The position numbers were made by a program, and so were the translations under genes. Under the pieces are notes generated by a model, which was not told where the DNA came from, did not search any database, and worked only from the letters and a program-made list of their open reading frames with translations. From Bog-473 sp963719485 (lineage in GTDB: Bacteria; Actinomycetota; Acidimicrobiia; Acidimicrobiales; RAAP-2), in assembly GCA_963719485.1 (NCBI GenBank), contig OY970387.1:3596001-3660000 (forward strand): a DNA stretch of 64,000 bases. The letters are read 5' to 3'. The first letter of the stretch is position 1. Each line of letters starts with the position of its first letter. Shown piece after piece: positions 7,502-15,505 of the stretch.

Positions 7502-9176
7502 GGCGGCCGCCGCCGGCTGGGGCCGTGCCGGCCACCGACGCGCCGTCCTCATCGGGGCTGTCGCCGTCGCCGTGATCGTGGGCGGCGGGGTCACCGCCTG
7601 GGCCGAGGTCAGCGCCGGCTCCACCGGGTACCGCATGGCCACGGTCACCCGGGCAACCATCGGGACGACCCTGCCCGTGGTGGGCAATGTCGAGCCTGTC
7701 AGCGACGCCGCCGCCTCCTTCCAGGTGAGCGGGCAGGTGGCCACACTGACAGCCGCGCCAGGAGAAGTGGTGACCGCAGGCCAGACACTGGGCACGCTGG
7801 ACACGACCGCCCAGAGCGAGTCCGTGTCGTCGGCTCAGTCGACGCTGAACGCCGCCGAGGCGAAGCTGATCGAGGACGAGGAGAACCAGGCCAGCGCGGC
7901 GGCGGCTGCCGCAGCGGCTGCGAGCAAGAGCTCGGCTTCGACCACGACAACGACCATCACGCCGGCGAAGAGCGGCACGGACTCCACGGTCATGCAGGAC
8001 CAGACCACGCTCACCCAGGACGAGTCGACGCTGTCGACCGACCAGCAGAAGGAAGGCGCGGACCTTGTGCAGGCCCAGTCCGCATGCAAGAGCGCCAACA
8101 CGAGCACCCCGGCCGGACAGTCTGCCTGCGAGGCCGCGCTGCAGACCGTCTCGACCGACGAACAAATTGTCTCCAAGGACCAGACCGCCGTGTCGAAGGA
8201 CGAGACCGCGCTCGGGCAGGCCCTCGGAGCGGAGTCGTCTGGCGGCACGGGTACGGGCGGCGGCGACACCGGAAATTCCGGCACCTCCCCCACCCAGAGC
8301 GGCCATGCGCTGACCGCCACCACCAACGCGGGCTCCGCCGGCACGGGGAACAGCGGCTCCGGCAACGGGAGCGCCGCCAACGGCAGTGGCGGGTCGACCA
8401 ACACCGACACCCCCGAGCAGATCGCGTCCGACCAGGCGGCCATCGACACGGCGGAGGCCGATCTCACGAACGCGCAGCAGGCGCTGAACGAGGCAACGTT
8501 GACCAGTCCGATCGACGGCACGATCGTCTCGGTGGGGATCGCGGTGGGCGACACGGTGAGCGCCAACTCGAGCACGGAGATCATCACGATCATCGGGACC
8601 AATGCCTACGAGGTGCAGGCGACACTCGATAGCTCCCAGATCCCCTCGGTCAAGGTCGGTCAGCCGGCCACTGTCGAGGTTGACGGCGTGAACGGCTCGA
8701 TTGCCGGAACCGTCGCCCAGGTAGGACCGGTGCAGTCGGGCGAATCGGGCTACACGTACCCCGTCGTCGTGGCGTTGCCCACCTCGACCTCCGGCCTCTT
8801 CGCCGGATCCACCGCAAACGTCACCATTGCCACCGGCACGGTCTCCAACGTCGTGGCGGTGCCCACCTCGGCCGTGCAGACCCTCGGCACACGCGCCTAC
8901 GTGCTGGAGCTCTCGAAGGGTCAGGTCACCCGCAAGGTGGTCAAGGTCGGGATGGTCGGCGGGGTCTACACGCAGGTCCTGTCGGGGTTGACGCCCGGAC
9001 AGAGTGTCGTCCTGGCCGACTATGCCGAACCCGTGCCCTCGTCGAACACGAACTCGTTGAGCGTCTTCGGCGGCGGGGGTGGCGGGTTCTTCGGGGGTGG
9101 TGGCGCCGGCACCTTCCGCATCCCGCGCGGCGCCGGCGGTGGCGGCGGGGCGACCAACTTCACCGTGGGCGGCTGA
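7494..9176 (+). CDS. Second HlyD/MacA-type adaptor protein (adaptor 2)
   Basis: A 560-residue adaptor, longer than adaptor 1. A membrane anchor is at 17-37. Lipoyl-like halves lie at 75-104 (VSGQVATLTAAPGEVVTAGQ) and 334-360 (TLTSPIDGTIVSVGIAVGD). Between them is an extended helical hairpin with a low-complexity Ser/Thr/Gly/Ala insert (245-305) and two cysteines (198, 212). Beta-barrel and membrane-proximal domains follow (368-510), then a Gly/Phe tail (525-560). I place the start at GTG 7494, which overlaps the previous stop by eight bases and has GGAAG about 12 bases upstream, rather than at GTG 7431, which would overlap by 71 bases. No second ATPase or permease follows, so it probably serves the same exporter or an unlinked one. 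Confidence 0.85.
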   Translation: MPKAAAAGWGRAGHRRAVLIGAVAVAVIVGGGVTAWAEVSAGSTGYRMATVTRATIGTTLPVVGNVEPVSDAAASFQVSGQVATLTAAPGEVVTAGQTLGTLDTTAQSESVSSAQSTLNAAEAKLIEDEENQASAAAAAAAAASKSSASTTTTTITPAKSGTDSTVMQDQTTLTQDESTLSTDQQKEGADLVQAQSACKSANTSTPAGQSACEAALQTVSTDEQIVSKDQTAVSKDETALGQALGAESSGGTGTGGGDTGNSGTSPTQSGHALTATTNAGSAGTGNSGSGNGSAANGSGGSTNTDTPEQIASDQAAIDTAEADLTNAQQALNEATLTSPIDGTIVSVGIAVGDTVSANSSTEIITIIGTNAYEVQATLDSSQIPSVKVGQPATVEVDGVNGSIAGTVAQVGPVQSGESGYTYPVVVALPTSTSGLFAGSTANVTIATGTVSNVVAVPTSAVQTLGTRAYVLELSKGQVTRKVVKVGMVGGVYTQVLSGLTPGQSVVLADYAEPVPSSNTNSLSVFGGGGGGFFGGGGAGTFRIPRGAGGGGGATNFTVGG

Positions 9177-9249
9177 CCTCGGGGACACCACGGCCCAGTC
9201 CATCCCCGCCGTGTCGCGTCGTCCAACGCGTCGTCCCGGCCTTGCGCAC

Positions 9250-9255
9250 TACGGT
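9250..9255 (+). promoter_or_regulatory. Putative -10 element (TACGGT) for a leaderless start
   Basis: TACGGT ends six bases before GTG 9262 and there is no Shine-Dalgarno. This spacing would put the transcription start on the start codon. It belongs to a recurrent pattern in this window. Confidence 0.4.
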
Positions 9256-9261
9256 GGCCCG

Positions 9262-9696
9262 GTGGCACCGATACGCCTCGATCAGGTGAATCTCGTCGTG
9301 CACGACGTCGAAGCCAGCCGCGCCTTCTACGCCCGCCTCGGCCTGGACTTCGGCGACGAGCGTGACCCCGTCTGGGCGGCGCACCACGTCTCCGCCCTCC
9401 ACGGCGACATCACTCCCCTCGACGTGGACCTCGACAGCACAACGTTCGCGACGCAGTGGAACGAGGGTTGGCCCGGCGGGAGCGGGGTGGTCCTCGGCTT
9501 CAAAGTGGACACCCGCGCCGAGGTCGACGCGCTCGTCGCCGCCCTTGCCGCCGAGGGCGTCGCCGTCCAACAGGAGCCCTACGACGCCTTCTGGGGCGCC
9601 CGATACGCCGTCGTCAGCGATCCCGACGGGAACGGGGTCGGCATCATGAGCCCGGTCGACGCCGCCTCCCGTGGCCCCGCACCCTCGCCCTCGTGA
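9262..9696 (+). CDS. VOC-family (glyoxalase/bleomycin-resistance fold) protein
   Basis: A 144-residue single-domain VOC protein. It opens with the typical strand LDQVNLVVHDVEASRAFYAR and closes with YAVVSDPDGNGVGIMSPVD, the usual C-terminal glyoxalase strand. The paired beta-alpha-beta-beta-beta units fit a metal-binding or substrate-binding protein of unknown specificity. The start GTG 9262 begins the family-like sequence; open frame upstream to 9079 overlaps the previous gene and is not homologous. The stop overlaps the pyrophosphatase start (GTGA), so the two are coupled. No substrate can be deduced. Confidence 0.85.
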   Translation: MAPIRLDQVNLVVHDVEASRAFYARLGLDFGDERDPVWAAHHVSALHGDITPLDVDLDSTTFATQWNEGWPGGSGVVLGFKVDTRAEVDALVAALAAEGVAVQQEPYDAFWGARYAVVSDPDGNGVGIMSPVDAASRGPAPSPS

Positions 9697-10196
9697 ACCC
9701 CGACGAGGCGATCGACGTGGTGGTCGAGATCCCCACCGGCAGTCGCAACAAGTACGAGTACGACCATGAGAAGCACGTGATCCGGTTGGACCGCCGCCTC
9801 TTCACCGCCACCACCTATCCGGCGGACTACGGCTTCGTCCCCGACACCCTGGCCGGTGACGGGGATCCGCTCGATGCCTTGGTGCTGGTCGCCGACCCTA
9901 CCTTCCCGGGCTGCCTGTTGCGGGTGCGCGTCCTGGGTGTGTTCTCCATGCGTGACGAGAAGGGCGTGGACGCCAAGCTGATCTGCGTCCTCGAGCACGA
10001 CCCCCAGTGGGACGGCGCCCACGACATCGGCGACGTGCCCGAGCACTTGCGGAACGAGATCGCCCATTTCTTCAGCATCTACAAGGACCTGGAGCCCGAG
10101 AAATCGACCGAGGTGCAGGGGTTCGAAGATCGCATGGCCGCGCTGGCTGAGCTCGAGGCGTGTCAGATCGCCTACCGTGCGACCACACGCAACTGA
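9693..10196 (+). CDS. ppa: Family I inorganic pyrophosphatase
   Basis: A 167-residue cytoplasmic enzyme hydrolysing pyrophosphate to two phosphates, which pulls nucleic-acid and cofactor synthesis forward. The family signature DGDPLDALV is at residues 56-64 (Asp56, Asp58 and Asp61 bind metal). Upstream are EIPTGSRNKYEYD (Lys20, Glu22) and the YPADYGFVP segment with the conserved Tyr-Gly. Length and motifs match prokaryotic class I enzymes. The GTG start overlaps the VOC stop by four bases. Confidence 0.95.
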   Translation: MNPDEAIDVVVEIPTGSRNKYEYDHEKHVIRLDRRLFTATTYPADYGFVPDTLAGDGDPLDALVLVADPTFPGCLLRVRVLGVFSMRDEKGVDAKLICVLEHDPQWDGAHDIGDVPEHLRNEIAHFFSIYKDLEPEKSTEVQGFEDRMAALAELEACQIAYRATTRN

Positions 10197-10211
10197 GAGG
10201 GAGGGACGACC

Positions 10212-10703
10212 ATGCCGTTTCCACGTCACGAGGTCCAGTCGACGGTGGAGCGCTACCACGAGCTGCGCCGGCGGATCGACGAGGGGCTCGAGCCCGACGC
10301 CTTCGGCGTCCTGGCCGACTTCTACACCGAGGACGCCGTCTACATCGACGGGGCCTGGGGACGGATCGAGGGCCGCGACGCCATCGCCCACTGGTTGGTC
10401 GACTCGATGCTGGGCATGGAGGACTGGAAGTTCCCCATTGAGTTCACCGCTATCGAGGGCGACGACGTGGTGGTGAAGTGGACCCAGATCATGCCGAGGA
10501 CGCGGCCAGACGGGACGCCGTACCGGCAGTCCGGCTACTCCCGTCTGATCTATGCCGGCGACGGCAAGTTCTCCTACGAGGAGGACACGTACAACATGGC
10601 GCACGTGCTCGAGGACATCGAGGCCAGCGGATGGACGCCGAACGGATCGATGAACGTCCCGCCACGCCACCCGGACCGCAACTTCGACATCCCGTCGGTC
10701 TAG
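10212..10703 (+). CDS. SnoaL/NTF2-like domain protein
   Basis: A 163-residue protein of the NTF2-like (SnoaL_2-type) fold: N-terminal helices (VERYHELRRRIDEG), the strand ADFYTEDAVYIDGAWGRIEGR, helix RDAIAHWLVDSMLGM, then long strands including VVVKWTQIMPR and FSYEEDTYNM. Family members are cyclases, isomerases or binding proteins, and the specific role cannot be read here. A strong ribosome site (GGGAGGG) precedes ATG 10212 with seven-base spacing. Its TAG stop overlaps the HtrA stop on the opposite strand through the palindrome CTAG. Confidence 0.82.
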   Translation: MPFPRHEVQSTVERYHELRRRIDEGLEPDAFGVLADFYTEDAVYIDGAWGRIEGRDAIAHWLVDSMLGMEDWKFPIEFTAIEGDDVVVKWTQIMPRTRPDGTPYRQSGYSRLIYAGDGKFSYEEDTYNMAHVLEDIEASGWTPNGSMNVPPRHPDRNFDIPSV

Positions 10704-12277
10704 GGCGTCCCTCCGGTACCGCCGGAGTTCCCGAATCCGGGGAACCCGCCACCGCCGAAGGGGTTCGTGGTCCCGCCGCTCGACTGCTGCTGCTGTTGCT
10801 GGGCTTGCGCCTGGTTGCCGAGGGTGGCCGTCGTGGTCCGCTTGCTGTCCCCCACGTAGTAGATGATGGACACGGACTGCCCCGCCTTGGCGTTCTGGAC
10901 CACCTTCTGGAGGTCGTCCGATGACGTGATGTTCGTGCCGTTGATGTTGACGATCACGTCGCCCTGCACCAGGCCGGCCTTGTCCGCCGGTGACCCCGAG
11001 ACCACGCTGAGGATCACCGCACCGCTGGTGGGCGTGAACCCGTACTGCTGGCGCAGCGCGGGCGTCAGTGTCGTGATGTCGACGCCCAGGTAGCCGCCGC
11101 CGTTGCCGGACTGGCCGCCCTTCGCGAGCTGGGAGATGAGCGATTCGACGGACGCAGCCGGGATGGCGAAGCCGATGTTCTGGGAGGACGTCCCGTCGCT
11201 CGATGTGCCCGCCACGGCTGTATTCATGCCGATGACCTGGCCCGATGTGTCGATCAGGGGTCCCCCGGAGTTGCCGGGGTTGATGGCGGCGTCGGTCTGG
11301 ATCAGGTTCTGGAGCGTCTCGGTCTGGGTGCCCTCTCCCCCGGCGGTGACGGAGCGGCCCAGCGCCGAGATGATGCCCTGGGTGACCGTCGGCGTCCCGG
11401 CGGCGAGTCCCAGCGCGTTGCCGATGGCCACCACGGCGTCGCCGACGACCGCCTTGCCGGAATTGCCGAAGGTCACGGTGGGCAGGTTCGACGCGTTGTT
11501 GATCTTGAGCAGCGCCACATCCTTGGACTGGTCGTAGCCGACGAGGGTGGTGGGCAGGGCCTTGGTCTGGCCGTACTCGGTCACGGTGATGCTGCCGGTG
11601 TTGCCTCCCTGGCTGTAGAGCTCGATGACGTGGTTGTTCGTGAGGACCTCCCCGCTGGAGGTGATGATCATGCCGGTCCCCTCGTCCTCGTTTCCGTTCG
11701 ACTTCACGTCGATGGAGACGACGGCCGGGATCACCTTGCTGACGAGCTCGGGAATGGTGACGTTCCCGCTGAGGACGGCCGCTCCGGGCGCCGCACTGCT
11801 CTCGTGGATGGTGATGTTCGAGGCGTTGGTGTCGTTGTTGTTGTTCGCCAGGGCGGTGACGCCCGCCCCGATGGCCCCTCCGACGAGGGCGGCCACGAGG
11901 GCAACCGGGAGCCAGGAGCGCAGCCGGCCGGGCGAACGGCGCCCCGATGGCGGCGCACCCCCCGGGTAGGTGGCGTCGGCGGGCGGCGGGTACGAGAACG
12001 GGATCGCCGTGGGGGTGGTCCCGTACCCGGCGGGCGGTGTCGAGGCACCAGGCGGCGGCGGATAGGCCGATGGTTCACTCGGCGGCGGTACCGGCGCCGC
12101 GGCGCCGAAAGGATCTGTCGGCGCCACCGGAGGAGGGGACGGCGCCGCGCCCGGCTCCGACTGCGCCGGGGTCACGCTCTCCTCGGACGTCGCCGCGCCT
12201 TCGACCGGCGGAACGGCGTCTGCTTCGGGTGTACCGGCAGCGGACTCCTGCCCTGGCTGCTCGGTGTCCTCGCTCAT
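10700..12277 (-). CDS. HtrA/DegP-family membrane-anchored serine protease with PDZ domain
   Basis: A 525-residue envelope protease that degrades or processes misfolded exported proteins. The cytoplasmic N-terminus (1-115) is very Pro/Ala-rich. A membrane helix lies at 121-143 and the trypsin-like domain at 172-385 with catalytic His216 (TNNHV), Asp253 (SKDVALL) and Ser337 (NPGNSGGP). One PDZ domain lies at about 396-490. The C-terminus has a Gln run and then a Gly/Phe tail (NPFGGGGFPGFGNSGG) like those of the nearby adaptors. I chose ATG 12277 because AGGAGG precedes it at optimal spacing; the longer upstream frame has no such support. It diverges from the RG-rich protein gene. Confidence 0.94.
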   Translation of the reverse strand: MSEDTEQPGQESAAGTPEADAVPPVEGAATSEESVTPAQSEPGAAPSPPPVAPTDPFGAAAPVPPPSEPSAYPPPPGASTPPAGYGTTPTAIPFSYPPPADATYPGGAPPSGRRSPGRLRSWLPVALVAALVGGAIGAGVTALANNNNDTNASNITIHESSAAPGAAVLSGNVTIPELVSKVIPAVVSIDVKSNGNEDEGTGMIITSSGEVLTNNHVIELYSQGGNTGSITVTEYGQTKALPTTLVGYDQSKDVALLKINNASNLPTVTFGNSGKAVVGDAVVAIGNALGLAAGTPTVTQGIISALGRSVTAGGEGTQTETLQNLIQTDAAINPGNSGGPLIDTSGQVIGMNTAVAGTSSDGTSSQNIGFAIPAASVESLISQLAKGGQSGNGGGYLGVDITTLTPALRQQYGFTPTSGAVILSVVSGSPADKAGLVQGDVIVNINGTNITSSDDLQKVVQNAKAGQSVSIIYYVGDSKRTTTATLGNQAQAQQQQQQSSGGTTNPFGGGGFPGFGNSGGTGGTP

Positions 12278-12433
12278 GTGGATCCTCCTGAAGGGGACAG
12301 CACCGCTCCGCGGTGGGTGTGGCCCGTCCCGGCATCTCCCGCAGTCCAGCGGACGTCCGGCGCCCATGTTATGGGATGGCCATCCCGGCCCGGCATCGGG
12401 CAGGGGCGCCAGGCGAGGTAGCGTGTCCGCCGC

Positions 12434-13696
12434 ATGTCACGCCGGATCGACATCGAATTGACGAGCCAGACGGGCGACGGGTCATGGACCTGGCGCGCCG
12501 CCGGGGCGCGCCAGCCCAAGGGCACCGTCGAAGCCGCTCTCGTGCCGGCCGGCGAGACCGTGGGCGCCGTCTTGCGGGCCGACGTCGATGTCGGCCTCGA
12601 GGGCATCGAGATCCTCTCCCTCACCGCGGCCAAGCCGGCGCGCTCGCCGGAGAAGACGGCAGGTCGGATCGAGGTCAAGGGCACCCCGAAGCGAGCCCCC
12701 GACGTGTCCGTGATTTTGGCTCCGGGTTCGGACAAGCGGCGTCGAGATCGCGATGATGACGGTGAGCGTCGAGAACGGCGCGGCGGAAGCCGACGCGGCC
12801 CCGAGGGCGAGGGTCGGCGCGACGACCGCGGCGGCGAACGACCGGCACGTGGAGGCAGTGGGCCGCGGCGTCCCGGCGGTCGACGTCCCGGTGACGGTGA
12901 CGGTCGTCCGACGCGTGGGGAGCGTCCGGTCGCACCGACGTCCACCGTCCATCGCAACGCCATGCTGGCGGCGCTGCGGCCCGAGCAGATTCCCGTGGCC
13001 GAGCAATTGCTCCGCGGCGGGATCCAGGCCGTCCGACAGGCCATCGAGGCCCAGAACGCCTCCAACAAGGCCGCCGGAAAGCCTCCGGTCGCCGCGGACG
13101 CGCTGCTGGGCATGGCCGACGAGCTGCTGCCGACGGTCCGCCTGGCGGACTGGAAGGACCGCGCCTCGGTGGCGCAGACGACGGGGAAGGACTACCGGCT
13201 GCGGGAGCTGCGGGCGGTCGTCGCGGCCTCGCGCACGGTGATCCTCGACGAGGAGGGGCGCGCCATGGCCAAGGCGCTCCAGGAGTCACTCGACCAGCGC
13301 ACGGCGGCGCTCCGCGAGGAATGGTTGGCCCGGATCACGAACGCCCTCAACGACGGGCGGGTGCAGCAGGCCGTCGAGGCCTCCATCCGCCCCCCCGAGC
13401 CCGGTACCCGCTGCCCCGCCGAGTTGGCCGTCAGGCTGGCCGCAGCGGCCGGTGAGGCCATGACGGCGGATCTGGCACCGGAGGACTGGATGCGCCTCCT
13501 CGACGCCGTGGTGGCGTCCCCGGTTCGTCGGACCGTGAAGCCGGTGGGCATTCCCGACGACGAGGTGGCCAAGCAGGCAGCCCGCAACGCAGCCGGGTCG
13601 GTCCCCGCGCTGGCCAAGCTGCTCGGGCTCCGCATACCGCCGCCACCGCCGCGGCGGGCGAACACCGAGCGCCGGTTCAGCCCAACCGGCGGCTGA
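12434..13696 (+). CDS. Uncharacterised protein with central Arg/Gly-rich (RGG-like) region
   Basis: A 420-residue protein in three parts. Residues 1-90 form a beta-rich domain (MSRRIDIELTSQTGDGSWTW...GAVLRADVDVGLEGIEILSL). Residues about 100-168 are nearly only Arg, Gly, Asp, Glu and Pro with repeated RGG/RRGG, as in RNA-binding proteins. Residues 170-420 are helical and Ala-rich, with LADWKDRASVAQTTGKDYRL, ending in a proline run. I do not recognise a named family. RNA binding is inferred from the RG-rich linker only. A TAGCGT hexamer nine bases before the ATG and no Shine-Dalgarno suggest a leaderless mRNA. Its 3' end overlaps the GNAT gene by 20 bases, convergently. Confidence 0.72.
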   Translation: MSRRIDIELTSQTGDGSWTWRAAGARQPKGTVEAALVPAGETVGAVLRADVDVGLEGIEILSLTAAKPARSPEKTAGRIEVKGTPKRAPDVSVILAPGSDKRRRDRDDDGERRERRGGSRRGPEGEGRRDDRGGERPARGGSGPRRPGGRRPGDGDGRPTRGERPVAPTSTVHRNAMLAALRPEQIPVAEQLLRGGIQAVRQAIEAQNASNKAAGKPPVAADALLGMADELLPTVRLADWKDRASVAQTTGKDYRLRELRAVVAASRTVILDEEGRAMAKALQESLDQRTAALREEWLARITNALNDGRVQQAVEASIRPPEPGTRCPAELAVRLAAAAGEAMTADLAPEDWMRLLDAVVASPVRRTVKPVGIPDDEVAKQAARNAAGSVPALAKLLGLRIPPPPPRRANTERRFSPTGG

Positions 13697-14135
13697 GGGT
13701 CAGCAGCCGGGCGGTGAAACCGGCGGCCTCCAGGCGCTGTTTGGTCGTGCGGTCTCCGGGAAGCGCCAGTGCGTCCACCGTGTCGCACCCCTGCTCTGAG
13801 CACCAGCTGACGGCGGCCTCCATGAGCGCGGTGCCCACGCCGACCCCGCGCCCCCCGGTCTCCACGTAGCAGCACTCGATCAGGCCGTTCGTGAGCCCCT
13901 TAGGGCCAGCAGCTGCCGTCACCGCGCCCAGACCCACGACCGCCCCGGCATACTCCCCCACCATCAGGTGGGCCGTCGCGTCGGCCCCGGTCCAACGTTC
14001 CAGCAGCGTCACGGCCGTCGCGTCTCCGACCAGGGCGGCACCCCCACGCATGGACTCGGCGGCCACCAGCGCCTGAGAGAGCAGGCGTGTGCAGGCCTGT
14101 CGGTCCTCGGTGCGGGCGGGTCGGGCCAGCTCCAT
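13677..14135 (-). CDS. GNAT-family N-acetyltransferase
   Basis: A 152-residue GCN5-related acetyltransferase. It opens MELARPARTEDRQACTRLL (strand 1/helix 1), has VGEYAGAVVGLGAVTA (strands 2-3) and the acetyl-CoA-binding motif A region IECCYVETGGRGVGVGTALM with the R/Q-x-x-G-x-G/A loop. The C-terminal strand ends FTARLLTLSRRLG. Substrate unknown. ATG 14135 lies just downstream of the stop of the 177-residue gene (14140), so it is the third gene of an operon beginning with the DUF4193 protein. Confidence 0.82.
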   Translation of the reverse strand: MELARPARTEDRQACTRLLSQALVAAESMRGGAALVGDATAVTLLERWTGADATAHLMVGEYAGAVVGLGAVTAAAGPKGLTNGLIECCYVETGGRGVGVGTALMEAAVSWCSEQGCDTVDALALPGDRTTKQRLEAAGFTARLLTLSRRLG

Positions 14136-14139
14136 CGCC

Positions 14140-14673
14140 CTAGGAGCCGGTCGGCCCGTGCAGCCGTTCGTCCAGCAGCTGGCCGGCACGGTTCAGGATC
14201 GTCCGCCGATTGCGCGTGGAAGCCTCGTAGCGCTGGACGGCCTGCAGCTCCTCGGGTCCCAGGCTCTCGAGCCGGCGGACGACCTGGGAGGCGCTGAGCG
14301 TGTCATAGTCCGCCAACGCTCGCCCGACGACGGCTGCCGCTGCCGGGTCGGGTGCCGGACGTCGGGGCGCGGGCGTCTCATGCGGACCGCTGTCTGCATC
14401 CGGCGCCTTGGGGGACGACCCGCTGCCCAACAGCCCGTCCAGGCGCGCCGAGAGTTCCCGCTGCTTCTGGTTGACGACGAAGCGCCCCACGAAGAGGGCG
14501 TTGCCCAGCTGGAGCTCCAGCCGGCGCCGGCCCTCGGCGATCAGTTCCGGGAGTTCCTCGACGACGGTGACCGCCACGCCGACCGGAGCAGCCACGCACA
14601 CGTCGATGGTCCGCCGGAGCTGGCTCTTGGCCGCCTCCGACTCCGCGTCCTCGGACCCAGGTTCCTCAGACAC
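14140..14673 (-). CDS. Conserved hypothetical protein downstream of DUF4193
   Basis: A 177-residue, mostly helical soluble protein. It has an acidic N-terminus (VSEEPGSEDAESEAAKSQ), a central segment VAAPVGVAVTVVEELPELIA then RRRLELQLGNALFVGRFVVN, a Pro/Ala-rich linker and a C-terminal helical region ALADYDTLSASQVVRRLESL followed by a Glu/Leu helix. No family is recognised. GTG 14673 overlaps the DUF4193 stop by eight bases, so the two are translated together. The C-terminal segment, with its LSASQVV helix and following LGPEELQAV helix, may be a small helical binding domain (inference). Confidence 0.65.
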   Translation of the reverse strand: MSEEPGSEDAESEAAKSQLRRTIDVCVAAPVGVAVTVVEELPELIAEGRRRLELQLGNALFVGRFVVNQKQRELSARLDGLLGSGSSPKAPDADSGPHETPAPRRPAPDPAAAAVVGRALADYDTLSASQVVRRLESLGPEELQAVQRYEASTRNRRTILNRAGQLLDERLHGPTGS

Positions 14674-15172
14674 AGTCCCGGCAGAGCATCTTCTTCTTGT
14701 CCGCCAGCTGGCTGGGGTGCTTGACCAGGAAGCACGACCGGCAGACGAACTCATCGGGTTGCTTCGGCAGGACCCGCTCGTTGCCCTCGGTCTTGTCCTC
14801 CTGGTCCGTCGCCTCCTCGTCCTCGGGCTCGTCCTCGACGACCAGGCGCTCCTTGAGGATCACGTCGAGGCTGGCCTCGACGTCCTCGTCGTCGGGCTCC
14901 TCCTCCTCTTCCTCGTCGTCGCCCTCGCCGGACTTCTCGACGACCGCCGCCGGCGACGGAGTCAGGATCTCGTCGACCTCGTCAGTCTCTGCGTCGTCTT
15001 CCTCGTCGATGACGACGATGTCGTCGTCGTCCTCCTCAAGCGGGTCGGCTTCGAGGTCCTCGACGTCGTCGATGTCAACGTCGAGGTCGTCCTCCTCGAC
15101 GGCGTCTGCATCTTCTGCTTCGGGGGCCTCTGCCACCACTTCTTCGGCCTTGGCCTTCTTCTTAGTCGCCAT
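14666..15172 (-). CDS. DUF4193-family zinc-ribbon protein with very acidic N-terminus
   Basis: A 168-residue protein. After a Lys-rich start (MATKKKAKAEE), residues 12-130 are dominated by Asp and Glu. The C-terminal 40 residues are the DUF4193 signature: ERVLPKQPDEFVCRSCFLVK followed after a short loop by a C-x2-C (LCRDCV), four cysteines that should bind zinc. DUF4193 proteins are typical of actinobacteria, about 100 residues long and of unknown role; this one carries a longer acidic arm, suggesting nucleic-acid mimicry or polymerase contact (inference). ATG 15172 begins MATKKK; no better start exists upstream. Confidence 0.85.
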   Translation of the reverse strand: MATKKKAKAEEVVAEAPEAEDADAVEEDDLDVDIDDVEDLEADPLEEDDDDIVVIDEEDDAETDEVDEILTPSPAAVVEKSGEGDDEEEEEEPDDEDVEASLDVILKERLVVEDEPEDEEATDQEDKTEGNERVLPKQPDEFVCRSCFLVKHPSQLADKKKMLCRDCV

Positions 15173-15505
15173 TGTGCCGCGGGAGCATAGACGGTTCGAG
15201 AGACCGTTCAATCGCTGTGAACGGGGTCCCCGTCAGGCACGGGGGCCGGGAAATCGGTGGGAAGGGGCGGGCGGGCCCTGGGGTCTTTGGCGCCATCTCG
15301 CAGGCCTGGGTGGCCAGGCAAGCAACACGTTCTCTACTCGACCCCCAGGGCCAACCACCGCCTCTCACACATCCCCCCCTTTGCTGCGCCATCCGCAGCA
15401 TCCTTTGGGGCGTCGGGGACTGCGCCGTACATTAGGCAAATCTGGGGTGGGGTCGTCAAGGAGTTCGAGGGTGCTCCCACCAGGGAGAACGAAGGTAATA
15501 CCTGG
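15173..15505. other. Non-coding gap between DUF4193 operon and ThyX-like gene
   Basis: About 330 bp. It must contain the promoter of the DUF4193 operon, read leftward, and the 3' end of the ThyX-like gene. A near-perfect hairpin (GGTCCCCGT / ACGGGGGCC, one mismatch) lies close to 15230, and AGGTA-A-TACCT at 15493-15503 sits just beyond the ThyX-like stop. No credible gene is seen. Confidence 0.5.
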
